From Streptomyces sp. MP131-18 (lineage in GTDB: Bacteria; Actinomycetota; Actinomycetes; Streptomycetales; Streptomycetaceae): 64,000 bases of DNA. The DNA is taken from contig NZ_LZNS01000001.1 of the NCBI RefSeq assembly GCF_001984575.1, positions 2,838,872-2,902,871 of the forward strand. The letters run 5' to 3'. This document shows positions 43,923 through 52,008 of the stretch, in pieces. The translations under genes and the position numbers were made by a program. The first letter of the stretch is position 1, and each line of letters starts with the position of its first letter. The notes below the pieces were generated by a model, which had not been told where the DNA came from, did no database searches, and saw nothing but the letters and a program-made list of their open reading frames with translations.

Positions 43923-44860
43923 TGACCGGGACGACCAGCACGCTGAACGCGGTGCGTGCCCACGGCAAGGTCCGGGCGGTGGTCAGCCAGGGCATCCGCG
44001 GGCTGTCCCTGCCGGACGGGCAGGGCTCGTGGAGCGGGCTCGACGCGGATGTCGCCCGCGCGGTGGCCGTGGCGGTGCTCGGCGACGCCGGTGGCGTGGA
44101 GTGGCTGCCGACCGACCCGGCCGAGCGGCTGACGCGGCTCGTCTCGGGCGCGGCGGACGTGGCCACCTGCAACCTGTCGTGGACGCTCGGACGGGAGGCC
44201 GCCGAGCCCGTTCTGTTCGCCGGGATCACCTGCTATGACGGGGAGGGCTTCCTGGTCAGGACCACGGACGCGATATCCGGCCCCGAGCAACTGGCCGGGC
44301 GGCGGGTGGCCATACAGGCAGGGACCACCACCGCGAGCAATCTGGCGGCCTGGTTCGGAGCGCGCGGGCTCCAGGTCGAGCCCATTGCCTATGCCACCCC
44401 CGCCGAGGCACTGGCCGCCTATGCGGACGGCGCGTGCTCGGCGTACGTCCTGGACCGCATCGCGCTGGCCGGCGCCCGTGCCACGCTGCCCCGCCCGGCG
44501 GACCATACCGTGCTGGAGGCCGCCATCTCCCGCGAGCCCATGGCACTCGCCGTCCGCGATGACGACCCGGCCTGGTTCCGGGTGTGCCGGTGGGTGCTCC
44601 AGTTCCTCATCGGCGCAGAACACGCCGTCCGCGAGGAGGGTTCGCCGCGGGCGGCGCAGGCCGCCGCCGACCAGGCGGGCAAACACGGCCAGGCACTGGG
44701 CCTGGACGAGGACTGGGCCCGTCGCGTACTGGACGCCGTCGGCACCTACGGCGACGTCTACGACCGCAACCTCGGCGCGGCTTCCGGCCTGGACATCGGC
44801 CGCGGCCCGAACGCCCCGTGGGCCGACGGAGGTCTGCATTACCCCCTGCCCCTGCACTGA
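43922..44860 (+). CDS. periplasmic-binding-protein-like protein without signal peptide, candidate enzyme
   Basis: The 312-residue product has the type II solute-binding fold of amino acid ABC transporters (AapJ-like): GKVRAVVSQGIRGLSLPD, GSWSGLDADVARAVAVAVLG, VEWLPTDPAERLTRLVSGAADVATCNLSWTLGREA, GEGFLV, LAGRRVAIQAGTTT and AYVLDRIAL. It has no signal peptide or lipobox, and no ABC permease or ATPase is beside it. TGATG coupling to mutE implies joint production in the cytoplasm. Cyclohexadienyl dehydratases show this fold can become an enzyme. I infer an enzymatic or sensing role, not transport. Confidence 0.75.
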   Translation: MTGTTSTLNAVRAHGKVRAVVSQGIRGLSLPDGQGSWSGLDADVARAVAVAVLGDAGGVEWLPTDPAERLTRLVSGAADVATCNLSWTLGREAAEPVLFAGITCYDGEGFLVRTTDAISGPEQLAGRRVAIQAGTTTASNLAAWFGARGLQVEPIAYATPAEALAAYADGACSAYVLDRIALAGARATLPRPADHTVLEAAISREPMALAVRDDDPAWFRVCRWVLQFLIGAEHAVREEGSPRAAQAAADQAGKHGQALGLDEDWARRVLDAVGTYGDVYDRNLGAASGLDIGRGPNAPWADGGLHYPLPLH

Positions 44861-44882
44861 CGTTCCACCTGCTCGCGCCGGC

Positions 44883-44983
44883 CGATCGGCAGCCTCGATG
44901 AGGGCATCGATTTCGTTCCCCAGGGGAGCGTGGACCGGGCCCCGCCAGAGCTCGTAGCTTTTCCATACGCCAGCTTCTCGGAG
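44883..44983 (+). promoter_or_regulatory. promoter element 2 of the methylaspartate cluster, with LysR-type box
   Basis: TCGATG-N4-CATCGA (44895-44910) is a perfect dyad. TGGACC (44931-44936) and TAGCTT (44955-44960) are again 18 bases apart. The spacing between dyad and promoter is the same as in element 1 to the base. This starts the exporter operon. A leader of about 140 bases follows. Confidence 0.75.
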
Positions 44984-45105
44984 CGGACGATGGGGGACCA
45001 TCGCGACGCTGCCGACCGGCACCGCCCCACCTCATCTTCCGCCCCGCACCGACTTCCGCACCGAACGCCGGAAGAACGGGATTGCCCCCAGATCAGGAGT
45101 ATGAC

Positions 45106-46125
45106 ATGAGCACGACAGAAACGCCCATGCGTCCGGAGACGCGCGGAGCGATCGAACTGACGGCGGCCATGCTGCTGTCGGGCACCCTCGGCGTCTTCGT
45201 CGTCGAGTCCGGCGCCTCCCCGTTCAACGTGGTCTTCTACCGCTGCGTGTTCGGCACCTTCTTCCTCGGCCTGTACTGCCTGATCCGCGGCTTCTTCAAG
45301 AACCACGGCTTCACCGCGAAGAAGCTCGGCCTGGCCGCACTCGGCGGCGTGTTCATCGTCTTCAACTGGGCGTTCCTCTTCGAGTCCTACGAGTCGACGT
45401 CCATCTCGGTGGCCACCGTCGTCTACCACACCCAACCATTCTTCGTGGTCCTGCTCGGGGCTGTGCTGTTCAAGGACCGCATCACCGCGCACAAGGCGGG
45501 CTGGCTGGTCGTCGCCTTCCTGGGCCTCATCCTCGTCGCCGGCGTCTCCTCCTCCGACCTCTCCGGTGACAGCGCCTACCTGACCGGCCTCGGATACGCC
45601 CTGCTGGCCGCCCTCTTCTACGGTCTGTCGACGATCATCACCAAGCGCGTCACCGGAGTGCGGCCCCACCTCGTCGCCCTCGTCCAGGTGCTGCTGGGCA
45701 TCCCGCTGCTGCTGCCCTTCACCCAGCTCAGCGAGAGCGCCCAGTTCGGCTCCGGCTGGGCCTGGCTCGTCGGCCTCGGCGTCATCCACACCGGCGTCAT
45801 GTACGTCCTGATGTACTCCTCGTACCAGAAGCTGCCCACCTCGAAGATCGCCGTGCTGGCCTTCGTGTACCCGGCCGCCGCCATGATCTGCGACTGGGCG
45901 GTCTACGGGCACCACGTCTCCTGGACCCAGGCGCTGGGCATCCCGCTCATCGTCGGCGCCTCCCTCGGTATCAGCCTCGGCTGGCGCCCCCGCCTGCGCC
46001 CGGCCCCCGTCTCCACGGCCCCGGCGCAGTCAGGACCGGACACCACGGCCGCGGAGGAAGCGAAGGAACTCGCCGCCACCGCCCCGGCACAGGACTCCGC
46101 CGCCCGCAAGCGCACCACCGTCTGA
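45106..46125 (+). CDS. EamA/DMT-family transporter, likely exporter
   Basis: The 339-residue protein has ten predicted helices in two EamA repeats, with SPFNVVFYRCVFGTFFLGLY and the second-repeat YALLAALFYGLSTIITKR. The C-terminal 45 residues are a hydrophilic Ala/Pro-rich tail. DMT proteins of this type mostly export amino acids and related metabolites. The ATG at 45106 follows AGGAG. It is first in the second operon, ahead of the two aspartate-family enzymes, so it probably exports the pathway product. Confidence 0.87.
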   Translation: MSTTETPMRPETRGAIELTAAMLLSGTLGVFVVESGASPFNVVFYRCVFGTFFLGLYCLIRGFFKNHGFTAKKLGLAALGGVFIVFNWAFLFESYESTSISVATVVYHTQPFFVVLLGAVLFKDRITAHKAGWLVVAFLGLILVAGVSSSDLSGDSAYLTGLGYALLAALFYGLSTIITKRVTGVRPHLVALVQVLLGIPLLLPFTQLSESAQFGSGWAWLVGLGVIHTGVMYVLMYSSYQKLPTSKIAVLAFVYPAAAMICDWAVYGHHVSWTQALGIPLIVGASLGISLGWRPRLRPAPVSTAPAQSGPDTTAAEEAKELAATAPAQDSAARKRTTV

Positions 46126-46140
46126 GAGGAAACCCCCGCC

Positions 46141-47184
46141 ATGCCTCGCGTCACCGATCCCACCGCACCGCGTGTCGCCATGGTCGGCGCCACCGGAGTG
46201 GTCGGCACCACCCTCCTCCAGCTCATCGAGGAACGCGACTTCCGTTACCGCGAACTGCACCTGGTCGCCTCCGCCCGCTCGGCCGGGCGCGAGGTGACCG
46301 CGGAGGGCCACACCTACCGGGTGCAGGACCTGGACGGCTTCGACTTCTCCGGCGTCGACGTCGCCTTCTTCTCCGCCGGGGCCGGCGTGAGCAGGACCTT
46401 CGCGGTGAAGGCCGCCGCCCAGGGGGCCCTGGTCATCGACAACACCAGCGCCTTCCGGATGGACCCCGACAGCCCGCTGGTCGTTCCGCAGGTCAACGCA
46501 CACGAGCTGGACGCCCGCCCGGCCAGTGGCATCATCGCCAACCCGAACTGCTCCACCATCCCGCTGGTCCGGCTGCTCGCGCCGATCCAGGAGCGCTGGG
46601 GCATACGTCAGGCCGTCGTCAGCACCTACCAGGCGGCCTCGGGCGCGGGCTACTCCGGCATCGAGGAGCTGCGCGCCGGCGCCCGCACCGTTCTCGACGA
46701 TCCCGACAGCGCCGGCGTGACCGGAACGTTCACCCCGTCCCTCGCCTTTGATGTCATCCCGAGCATCGACCGCCTCCTGGACGACGGCTTCACCTTCGAA
46801 GAGCAGAAGATGCTCCAGGAATCCCGCAAGATCCTCGGGCTGCCGCACCTGGACGTCACCACCACCTGTGTGCGCGTGCCCGTGGTCAACAGCCACTCCG
46901 AGGCGGCCTGGGTCGAGTGCCACAACCCGGTCGACCGCGACGAGCTCGTCGGACTGCTGGCCGAGCAGTCCGAGGTCACCGTCCACGACGGCAGGACCGC
47001 GGGCGCCTTCCCCACTCCCCGCACCGCGGGGGACCCGAACCACGTCCACGTCGGCCGCATCCGCGTCTCCCCGCACAACCCGCGCGGCTTCTGGCTGTGG
47101 ATCGTCGCCGACAACGTGCGCATCGGCGCGGCGCTCAACGCGCTGCAGATCGCCGAGGCCCTCACCCTGCGAGGTGTGCTGTGA
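46141..47184 (+). CDS. aspartate-semialdehyde dehydrogenase homologue
   Basis: The 347-residue enzyme has the NADP-binding start VAMVGATGVVGTTLLQLIEER, the active-site Cys137 in IIANPNCSTIPLV, VVSTYQAASGAGYSGIEEL, the EEQKMLQESRKILG helix and VRVPVVNSHSEAAWVEC. It should reduce an acyl phosphate made by the downstream kinase homologue. In this context the substrate may be 3-methylaspartyl phosphate in place of aspartyl phosphate. It overlaps the kinase gene (GTGA). The standard housekeeping copy is expected elsewhere in the genome. Confidence 0.9.
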   Translation: MPRVTDPTAPRVAMVGATGVVGTTLLQLIEERDFRYRELHLVASARSAGREVTAEGHTYRVQDLDGFDFSGVDVAFFSAGAGVSRTFAVKAAAQGALVIDNTSAFRMDPDSPLVVPQVNAHELDARPASGIIANPNCSTIPLVRLLAPIQERWGIRQAVVSTYQAASGAGYSGIEELRAGARTVLDDPDSAGVTGTFTPSLAFDVIPSIDRLLDDGFTFEEQKMLQESRKILGLPHLDVTTTCVRVPVVNSHSEAAWVECHNPVDRDELVGLLAEQSEVTVHDGRTAGAFPTPRTAGDPNHVHVGRIRVSPHNPRGFWLWIVADNVRIGAALNALQIAEALTLRGVL

Positions 47185-48266
47185 CCTCACCCGCCGTCCT
47201 CAAGTTCGGAGGCTCCACCTTCCCCGCCCTCCAGTCCTACGCCGACCTCGCCACGGCCCTGAGCCAGCGAATAGCGGACGAGCAGCGGCCCCTGGCCGTC
47301 GTGGTCAGCGCCATGCCAGGCGAGACCGAAAAGCTCCGGTCCATGCTCCACCAGGCCAACCCGCAGCCGGATGACGCCACCGGAGCCGGACTGCTGACCC
47401 TGCCCGACACGATCAGCGCCCACCTGCTGTCCACCGCCCTGCACCGGGCCGGGATCACGGCGACCGTGCTCGCCGGACACCAGCAGGGCCTGGTCACCGA
47501 CGCCACGTTCATGTGGGCCAGGGTGGAACGGCTGGATGCCGCCCCGCTGCGGCAGGCCCTCGACCAGCACCAGGTCGTCATCATCCCCGGCGGCCAGGCC
47601 GCCGACCAGCACGGCCGTCCCACCTGGCTCGGCAAGAACAGCTCCGACCTGTCAGCCGTCCTCGTCGCCGCGGCGCTGGGCGCCGAACGCTGCGAGGTGC
47701 ACTCGGACGTCGACGGCATCTACAGCGCGGACCCGAACGCGGTCAGCGGCGCCCGCCTGCTGTCCGAGGTGGCGTACGACGTCGCCGCCCTGATGTCGCT
47801 GTACGGCGCCAAGGTCCTGCACCGCAGGTCGGTCAGGACCGCCAAGCAGCACGGCATCACGCTGGTCTGCCGCCACAACCGGGCGCCCTTCCCCTCCGGC
47901 ACGGTCATCGGCAGCTTGGGCGCTCCGACCGCGAGCGTCGTGCTGAACACGAAATCCACGGTCCTCGCCTACGACACCACGGCTCAGGCGGACCTGGCGC
48001 ACAGCATCTTCCACACCGAAGGAATCGACACCGTACGCCTGGAGGACGGGCCGCACCTCATCATCGTCGGCGGCTACCTGGACATCGAACGCTTCCAGCG
48101 CGCCCACGATCTGCCCCGGGCCCGCGTGCTGGGCATCCCCGTCACCGAGATCACCGGAAGCCGCGCCATCACCCACATCGCCGACGAGCCCGAGCAGGCC
48201 CGCCGGCTCGCGCAGAAACTCCACGACGCACTGCCGGAACCCGCCGTCGGAATCCGGGTCCTGTGA
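47181..48266 (+). CDS. aspartokinase homologue with altered N-terminal motif
   Basis: The 361-residue amino-acid kinase begins VLKFGGSTFPAL, where normal aspartokinases have KFGGTSV. Other kinase blocks are present: VVVSAMPGETEKL, VVIIPGGQAADQHG, LGKNSSDLSAVLVAAALGAERCEVHSDVDGIYSADPN and LLSEVAYDVAALMSLYGAKVLHRRSVRTAKQH. The C-terminal 110 residues replace the usual paired ACT domains with a divergent region, so lysine/threonine feedback may be lost. With the dehydrogenase it should activate aspartate or, I infer, 3-methylaspartate. The start is the GTG overlapping the preceding stop. Confidence 0.87.
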   Translation: MTSPAVLKFGGSTFPALQSYADLATALSQRIADEQRPLAVVVSAMPGETEKLRSMLHQANPQPDDATGAGLLTLPDTISAHLLSTALHRAGITATVLAGHQQGLVTDATFMWARVERLDAAPLRQALDQHQVVIIPGGQAADQHGRPTWLGKNSSDLSAVLVAAALGAERCEVHSDVDGIYSADPNAVSGARLLSEVAYDVAALMSLYGAKVLHRRSVRTAKQHGITLVCRHNRAPFPSGTVIGSLGAPTASVVLNTKSTVLAYDTTAQADLAHSIFHTEGIDTVRLEDGPHLIIVGGYLDIERFQRAHDLPRARVLGIPVTEITGSRAITHIADEPEQARRLAQKLHDALPEPAVGIRVL

Positions 48267-48340
48267 ACCACCGAACGCACCACCACCTGCACAGCCACCC
48301 GAACCACCGCACTCACCACCATGCCGAAGGAGCCACCATC

Positions 48341-49369
48341 ATGAGCACGCCCACTCTTCAGACCAGCACCCACGCGCCGCAGACCCTGGGCCGGATCGAA
48401 CTGCCGGACGCCGTCCGCGACTCGATCGGGCAGGCGCTCGCCGTCGCGCCGGACCCCGACCTGGACATCGACCGCTCCATGGCGCGCTACCACCAGATCT
48501 TTGCCACCCTGCCCCTCGAACTGCTCCAGCAGATCCTCGACTTCGGCCGCCACAGCGACACCCCCGGCGTCGGCTACGTGCGCAACCTGCCCGTCGACGC
48601 CGAGCTGCCTGCCACACCGGCGAACGGCGGCCCGGCCACCGGCAAGAAGACGTTCGTCGCCGAAGGCGTCCTGCTCGGCCTGTCCGGCCTGCTCGGCGAG
48701 CCGGTCGGCTTCCTGACGGAGAAGAACGGGCAACTCGTCCACGACGTCATACCCGTCGCGGGCGGCGCGACGTCCCAGACCAACCAGGGTTCGACCGTCT
48801 TCCTCAACTTCCACAACGACATCGTTCACGACGCCATCGGCCGCTACGACGTCAGCAACCCCGACTTCCTCGTCCTCAGCTGCTTGCGCGCCGACCACGA
48901 AGGCGTCGCCGCCACCCACTACGCCGACGCCAGGGATGTCGTCCGTGCCCTCGACTCCCGCACCTACGAGCTGCTGCGCAGCCCGCTGTTCCGCCTCAAC
49001 GCCCCCGGCAGCTACGTGCGCGACGTGGCCGGCGGACGCGAGGTGCTCTCCGACCTGGTCCCCATGATCAGCGGGCCCGAGCACTTTCCGGAGATCTCGG
49101 CCTCCGCCAACGGCGTCCGTGCCATGACCACCGCGGCCGAAGCGGCCCTGGACCGCCTCCAGGCCGCCTGCCGCGAGACCGCCCACCAGGTCTACCTGCG
49201 CCCCGGGGAGGCGCTGCTGATCAACAACCGCAAGGGCCTGCACGCCCGCACCCCGTTCACCGCCCGTTATGACGGCGCCGATCGCTGGCTTCAGCGGAGT
49301 TACGTGCGCCGCAGCCAGTGGTCCATCCGCTACCGGCAGACCGAGGACAACCGCCGCGTCCACTACTGA
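48341..49369 (+). CDS. clavaminate-synthase-like Fe(II)/2-oxoglutarate oxygenase
   Basis: The 342-residue enzyme resembles the VioC/OrfP/AsnO group that hydroxylates free amino acids at the beta position. Iron ligands are His158 and Asp160 in FLNFHNDIVHD (most relatives have HTE) and His301 in NNRKGLHARTPF. A downstream Arg in WLQRSYVR would bind 2-oxoglutarate. ILDFGRHSDTPGVGYVRNLPVD is the usual N-terminal block. The ATG at 48341 follows AAGGAG. It is last in the exporter operon, before a strong terminator, and could oxidise the methylaspartate-derived product. Confidence 0.88.
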   Translation: MSTPTLQTSTHAPQTLGRIELPDAVRDSIGQALAVAPDPDLDIDRSMARYHQIFATLPLELLQQILDFGRHSDTPGVGYVRNLPVDAELPATPANGGPATGKKTFVAEGVLLGLSGLLGEPVGFLTEKNGQLVHDVIPVAGGATSQTNQGSTVFLNFHNDIVHDAIGRYDVSNPDFLVLSCLRADHEGVAATHYADARDVVRALDSRTYELLRSPLFRLNAPGSYVRDVAGGREVLSDLVPMISGPEHFPEISASANGVRAMTTAAEAALDRLQAACRETAHQVYLRPGEALLINNRKGLHARTPFTARYDGADRWLQRSYVRRSQWSIRYRQTEDNRRVHY

Positions 49370-49377
49370 CCGGTCCC

Positions 49378-49415
49378 GTGGGGGGTGGGGGCGAGCCGGG
49401 GCCCCCACCCCCCAC
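49378..49415. terminator. strong hairpin after the oxygenase gene
   Basis: GTGGGGGGTGGGGGC and GCCCCCACCCCCCAC form a perfect 15-bp stem with an 8-base loop, nine bases after the stop. The G runs could also form a G-quadruplex. Confidence 0.85.
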
Positions 49416-49429
49416 TCCGCGGGCACAAC

Positions 49430-49500
49430 GAGCAAGAACGAGCGGGAACGACCAGCAAGAACAACGAGCGAGAACAACGAGCGAGAACGACGGGCAGGAA
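49430..49500. repeat. degenerate AACGAGC tandem repeat
   Basis: Repeated AACGAGCGAG-type units (at least five degenerate copies, including a 13-base unit twice) fill the gap between the terminator and the nitroreductase RBS. I see no function. Confidence 0.55.
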
Positions 49501-49518
49501 CACGAGGAGGACACACTC

Positions 49519-50085
49519 ATGGACGTCACGACCGCCGTACTGAGCCGCCGGAGTGCCCACACACTCGTGGAACCGGCCCCTGACGACGAGGAGTTCACCT
49601 ACCTGCTCCGGGCCGCGGCCACCGCCCCCGACCACGGCCGGCTCCGCCCCTGGCGGTGGATACTGGTGCGCGGCGAAGGACGCACCGCGCTCGGCCGCTG
49701 CCTCGCCGACGACAGCCCCGCGCCCGGCCTCCGGCGGGATCAGGCGGAGGCCAAGACCCGCCGGGCGCCGCTCCTGGCCACCCTGGTGTTCAGGCCGGTG
49801 ACCGACCACCGCGTGCCCGAGTGGGAACAGCTGGCCGCCACCAGCGCCATGACCGGCTTCCTGAGCCTCCTGCTGCACGCCCGCGGGTTCGGAAGCATCT
49901 GGCGCACGGGCAGGTTCACCGAATCCGCGCAGGCCCGCGGCCTGCTCGGCCTGCAGCCGACGGAACGCCTGCTGGGCTGGCTGTACATCGGCACCCCGGG
50001 CGAGCCGCAAGCGCCCAAGCGGCGGAAAGCCGACGACGTCACCGACCGGATCTCCGTCTTCGCTCCCGAACTGGTGAGCGTGTGA
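49519..50085 (+). CDS. nitroreductase-family flavoprotein, YdjA-like
   Basis: The 188-residue protein has the YdjA-type start MDVTTAVLSRRSAHTLVEPAPDDEEFTYLLRAAATAPDHGRLRPWRWILV, where the RRS and the Arg-rich loop bind FMN. The C-terminal GLQPTERLLGWLYIGTP is also typical. Small members of this family act as homodimers and reduce nitro groups, enones or quinones with NAD(P)H. The ATG at 49519 follows GAGGAGG. It lies between the terminator and the lysR gene. It could reduce or oxidise an intermediate of the pathway, or be incidental. Confidence 0.85.
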   Translation: MDVTTAVLSRRSAHTLVEPAPDDEEFTYLLRAAATAPDHGRLRPWRWILVRGEGRTALGRCLADDSPAPGLRRDQAEAKTRRAPLLATLVFRPVTDHRVPEWEQLAATSAMTGFLSLLLHARGFGSIWRTGRFTESAQARGLLGLQPTERLLGWLYIGTPGEPQAPKRRKADDVTDRISVFAPELVSV

Positions 50086-50126
50086 GGCGCCTTGACGGGC
50101 CGCCCGCACCGGCGCCGCCGGCCGGC

Positions 50127-51029
50127 TCAGCCGGACTCGGCCAGCGACATGTCCTCCCGCATCAGCCGCACCGCCTGGTCGATGAACAGCTTCAGCTCCC
50201 GTGACAGCCGCCGGCCGCTGCGCCACGCCAGCTGCGTGTGGACGGAGAACGGGGCTTCCCACCCCAGCTGCGTCATCTCGCCCTTCTCCAGCTCCCCGGC
50301 CACGGTCACCGAAGGCAGCAGGGCGACCCCCAGCCCGGACGTCACGCCCCTCTTGATCGCCTCTATGGTTCCGAACTCGAGGAAGGGAATCGTCCCTTCG
50401 ACCCGCAGCTCCTCCTCGAACAGGTCGCGGTACGCGCATCCGGCCTCGGTCGCCAGGATGGACGCCGCTCTCAGATCGGCGAGGGATAAGCCGTTCCGTC
50501 CTGCCAGGGGGTGCCCCGGGGCCGCCACGAGCACCAGCGGCTCCTCCGCCAGCACCACGGTCTCCAGGCCCTGGTGCCGGGTCTCCTGCTCCATGAGGAA
50601 GCCGATGTCGAAGATGCCCTGGCGCAGCGCGTAGCAGGTCTCGGCGCACAGGCTCGGCCGCAGCGAGAGCTGCACCTTCGGGTAGCGATGATGGAAGAAC
50701 TCCAGTAACGGTGGCATCCGGTACGAGGTGATACTCTCCATCGTGCCGATCATCAAGGTGCCCGACGGCCCGCCTCCACCGGCGAGATCCGCGCGTGCCG
50801 CGTCGGTCAGCGCCAGGATCTGCTCGGCGTACTCCAGCAGCTTCTCACCGGCAGCCGTCAGCCTGATCCGCCCGCCGAGCCGGTCGAAAAGCTCGACGCC
50901 CAGTGATGTCTCCAGCGCGCGAATCTGCGTCGTCACACTTGACTGTGCGTAGCTCAGCTCCTCCGCGGCGCGGGTGAAGCTCATCAGCGTCGCGACCTTC
51001 TGGAACGTCACCAGATGGCGAATCTCCAC
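50127..51029 (-). CDS. LysR-type transcriptional regulator
   Basis: The 300-residue regulator has an N-terminal winged helix (EIRHLVTFQKVATLMSFTRAAEELSYAQSSVTTQIRALETSLGVELFDRLGGRIRLTAAGEKLLEYAEQIL, residues 2-75) and a periplasmic-binding-type effector domain (LMIGTMESITSYRMPPLLEFFHHRYP onward). The GTG at 51027-51029 follows GGGGG. It converges on the nitroreductase gene. It is the best candidate to bind the two duplicated LysR-type boxes at 42013 and 44895. A related half-site (CCATCGAAAT) lies in its own upstream region near 51130. Confidence 0.88.
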   Translation of the reverse strand: MEIRHLVTFQKVATLMSFTRAAEELSYAQSSVTTQIRALETSLGVELFDRLGGRIRLTAAGEKLLEYAEQILALTDAARADLAGGGGPSGTLMIGTMESITSYRMPPLLEFFHHRYPKVQLSLRPSLCAETCYALRQGIFDIGFLMEQETRHQGLETVVLAEEPLVLVAAPGHPLAGRNGLSLADLRAASILATEAGCAYRDLFEEELRVEGTIPFLEFGTIEAIKRGVTSGLGVALLPSVTVAGELEKGEMTQLGWEAPFSVHTQLAWRSGRRLSRELKLFIDQAVRLMREDMSLAESG

Positions 51030-51353
51030 GGTACCCCCTGTGTTGAACATTCTGCCGAGAAAAGCATGCCTTCAACACGGGCTCCCCGCAGCACTCTCAA
51101 AGGCGACAAACGCCTAGGTATAGACCTCCCATCGAAATAGCGCGATGTGACGTTCGCCACTTGACATCTTCGCGTTGCAGTGGCACTCAACCCCCTCATC
51201 TACGGCGGCGCAACACGCGTCACCCGGGCACAGCGCCCTCTGCCGGCAGCGAATCTGCTACCGGCCGATAGCTCCCCTTTTCCACCGCAATCGGCTCCAC
51301 AGTGGAGACATCGCGGCGGCATGGCCGCGTCCACATCAGGATCAGGAGGACCG
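51030..51353. other. divergent lysR/clpP3 control region
   Basis: The 320-base gap holds the LysR-type half-site CCATCGAAAT near 51130, a TTGACA at 51161-51166 facing clpP3 and two PopR-like boxes (51239-51268). A longer clpP3 frame from 51180 is open but lacks a ribosome site and conserved residues. Confidence 0.5.
51239..51268 (+). promoter_or_regulatory. candidate PopR boxes upstream of clpP3
   Basis: TCTGCTACCGGCCGA (51254-51268) matches the PopR motif TCTGCC-N3-GGCAGA, as I recall it from Streptomyces lividans, at 10 of 12 fixed positions. Next to it TCTGCCGGCAG (51239-51249) contains the perfect palindrome CTGCCGGCAG. Both lie about 100 bases upstream of the clpP3 start. Confidence 0.5.
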
Positions 51354-52007
51354 ATGCCATCACTCCTCACCGGGCCGGGTCCGGCCCCGGCGCCGAGGGC
51401 GGAAGAGGGGGACACCCCGGCGACGCGTTTCGACGACCACCTGTCCACCCAGCTGCTGACCCAGCGGATCGTGTTCCTCGGCACGCAGGTCGACGAGGTC
51501 TCCGCGAACCGGATCTGCGCCCAGTTGCTGCTGCTCTCCGCGGAGAACCCGCGGTCCGACATCAGCTTCTACATCAACAGCCCCGGCGGCTCCGTCTCGG
51601 CGGGGCTCGCGATCTACGACACGATGCAGCTGATCCCCAACGACGTGTCGACCCTCGCCCTGGGCTTCGCCGCCAGCATGGGGCAGTTCCTGCTCGCGGT
51701 CGGCACCCCCGGGAAGCGCCACGCACTGCCGCACGCGCGGATCATGATGCACCAGCCCTCCGGGGGCATCGGCGGTACCACCGCCGACATCGCCATCCAG
51801 GCGGAGAACCTGGAGTTCACCAAGAAAACCATCGAACGGATCACCGCCCGGCACACCGGCCAGACCGAGGAGACCATCTCCCGCGACGGCGATCGCGACC
51901 GGTGGTTCACCGCCCAGCAGGCCAAGGAGTACGGCATGGTCGACCACGTCGTCTCCTCCCTGACCGACGTCCGGCCGACCGGCACCCAGCGCAGGGCGGG
52001 GTTCTGA
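51354..52007 (+). CDS. clpP3: ATP-dependent Clp protease subunit ClpP3
   Basis: The 217-residue serine protease has a complete triad: Ser108 in [13 protein letters not shown], His133 in [13 protein letters not shown] and an Asp near 182 in [44 protein letters not shown] lines the chamber. The ATG at 51354 follows AGGAGGA. It is co-transcribed with clpP4 (one base between stop and start). In Streptomyces clpP3P4 takes over when ClpP1 is lost and is under PopR control. The popR-like gene downstream supports this assignment. Confidence 0.92.
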   Translation: MPSLLTGPGPAPAPRAEEGDTPATRFDDHLSTQLLTQRIVFLGTQVDEVSANRICAQLLLLSAENPRSDISFYINSPGGSVSAGLAIYDTMQLIPNDVSTLALGFAASMGQFLLAVGTPGKRHALPHARIMMHQPSGGIGGTTADIAIQAENLEFTKKTIERITARHTGQTEETISRDGDRDRWFTAQQAKEYGMVDHVVSSLTDVRPTGTQRRAGF

Positions 52008-52008
52008 C

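Noticed and set aside
43922..44860. Amino acid ABC transporter binding protein
   Set aside because: No signal peptide, lipobox, permease or ATPase partner; coupled to cytoplasmic mutase genes.
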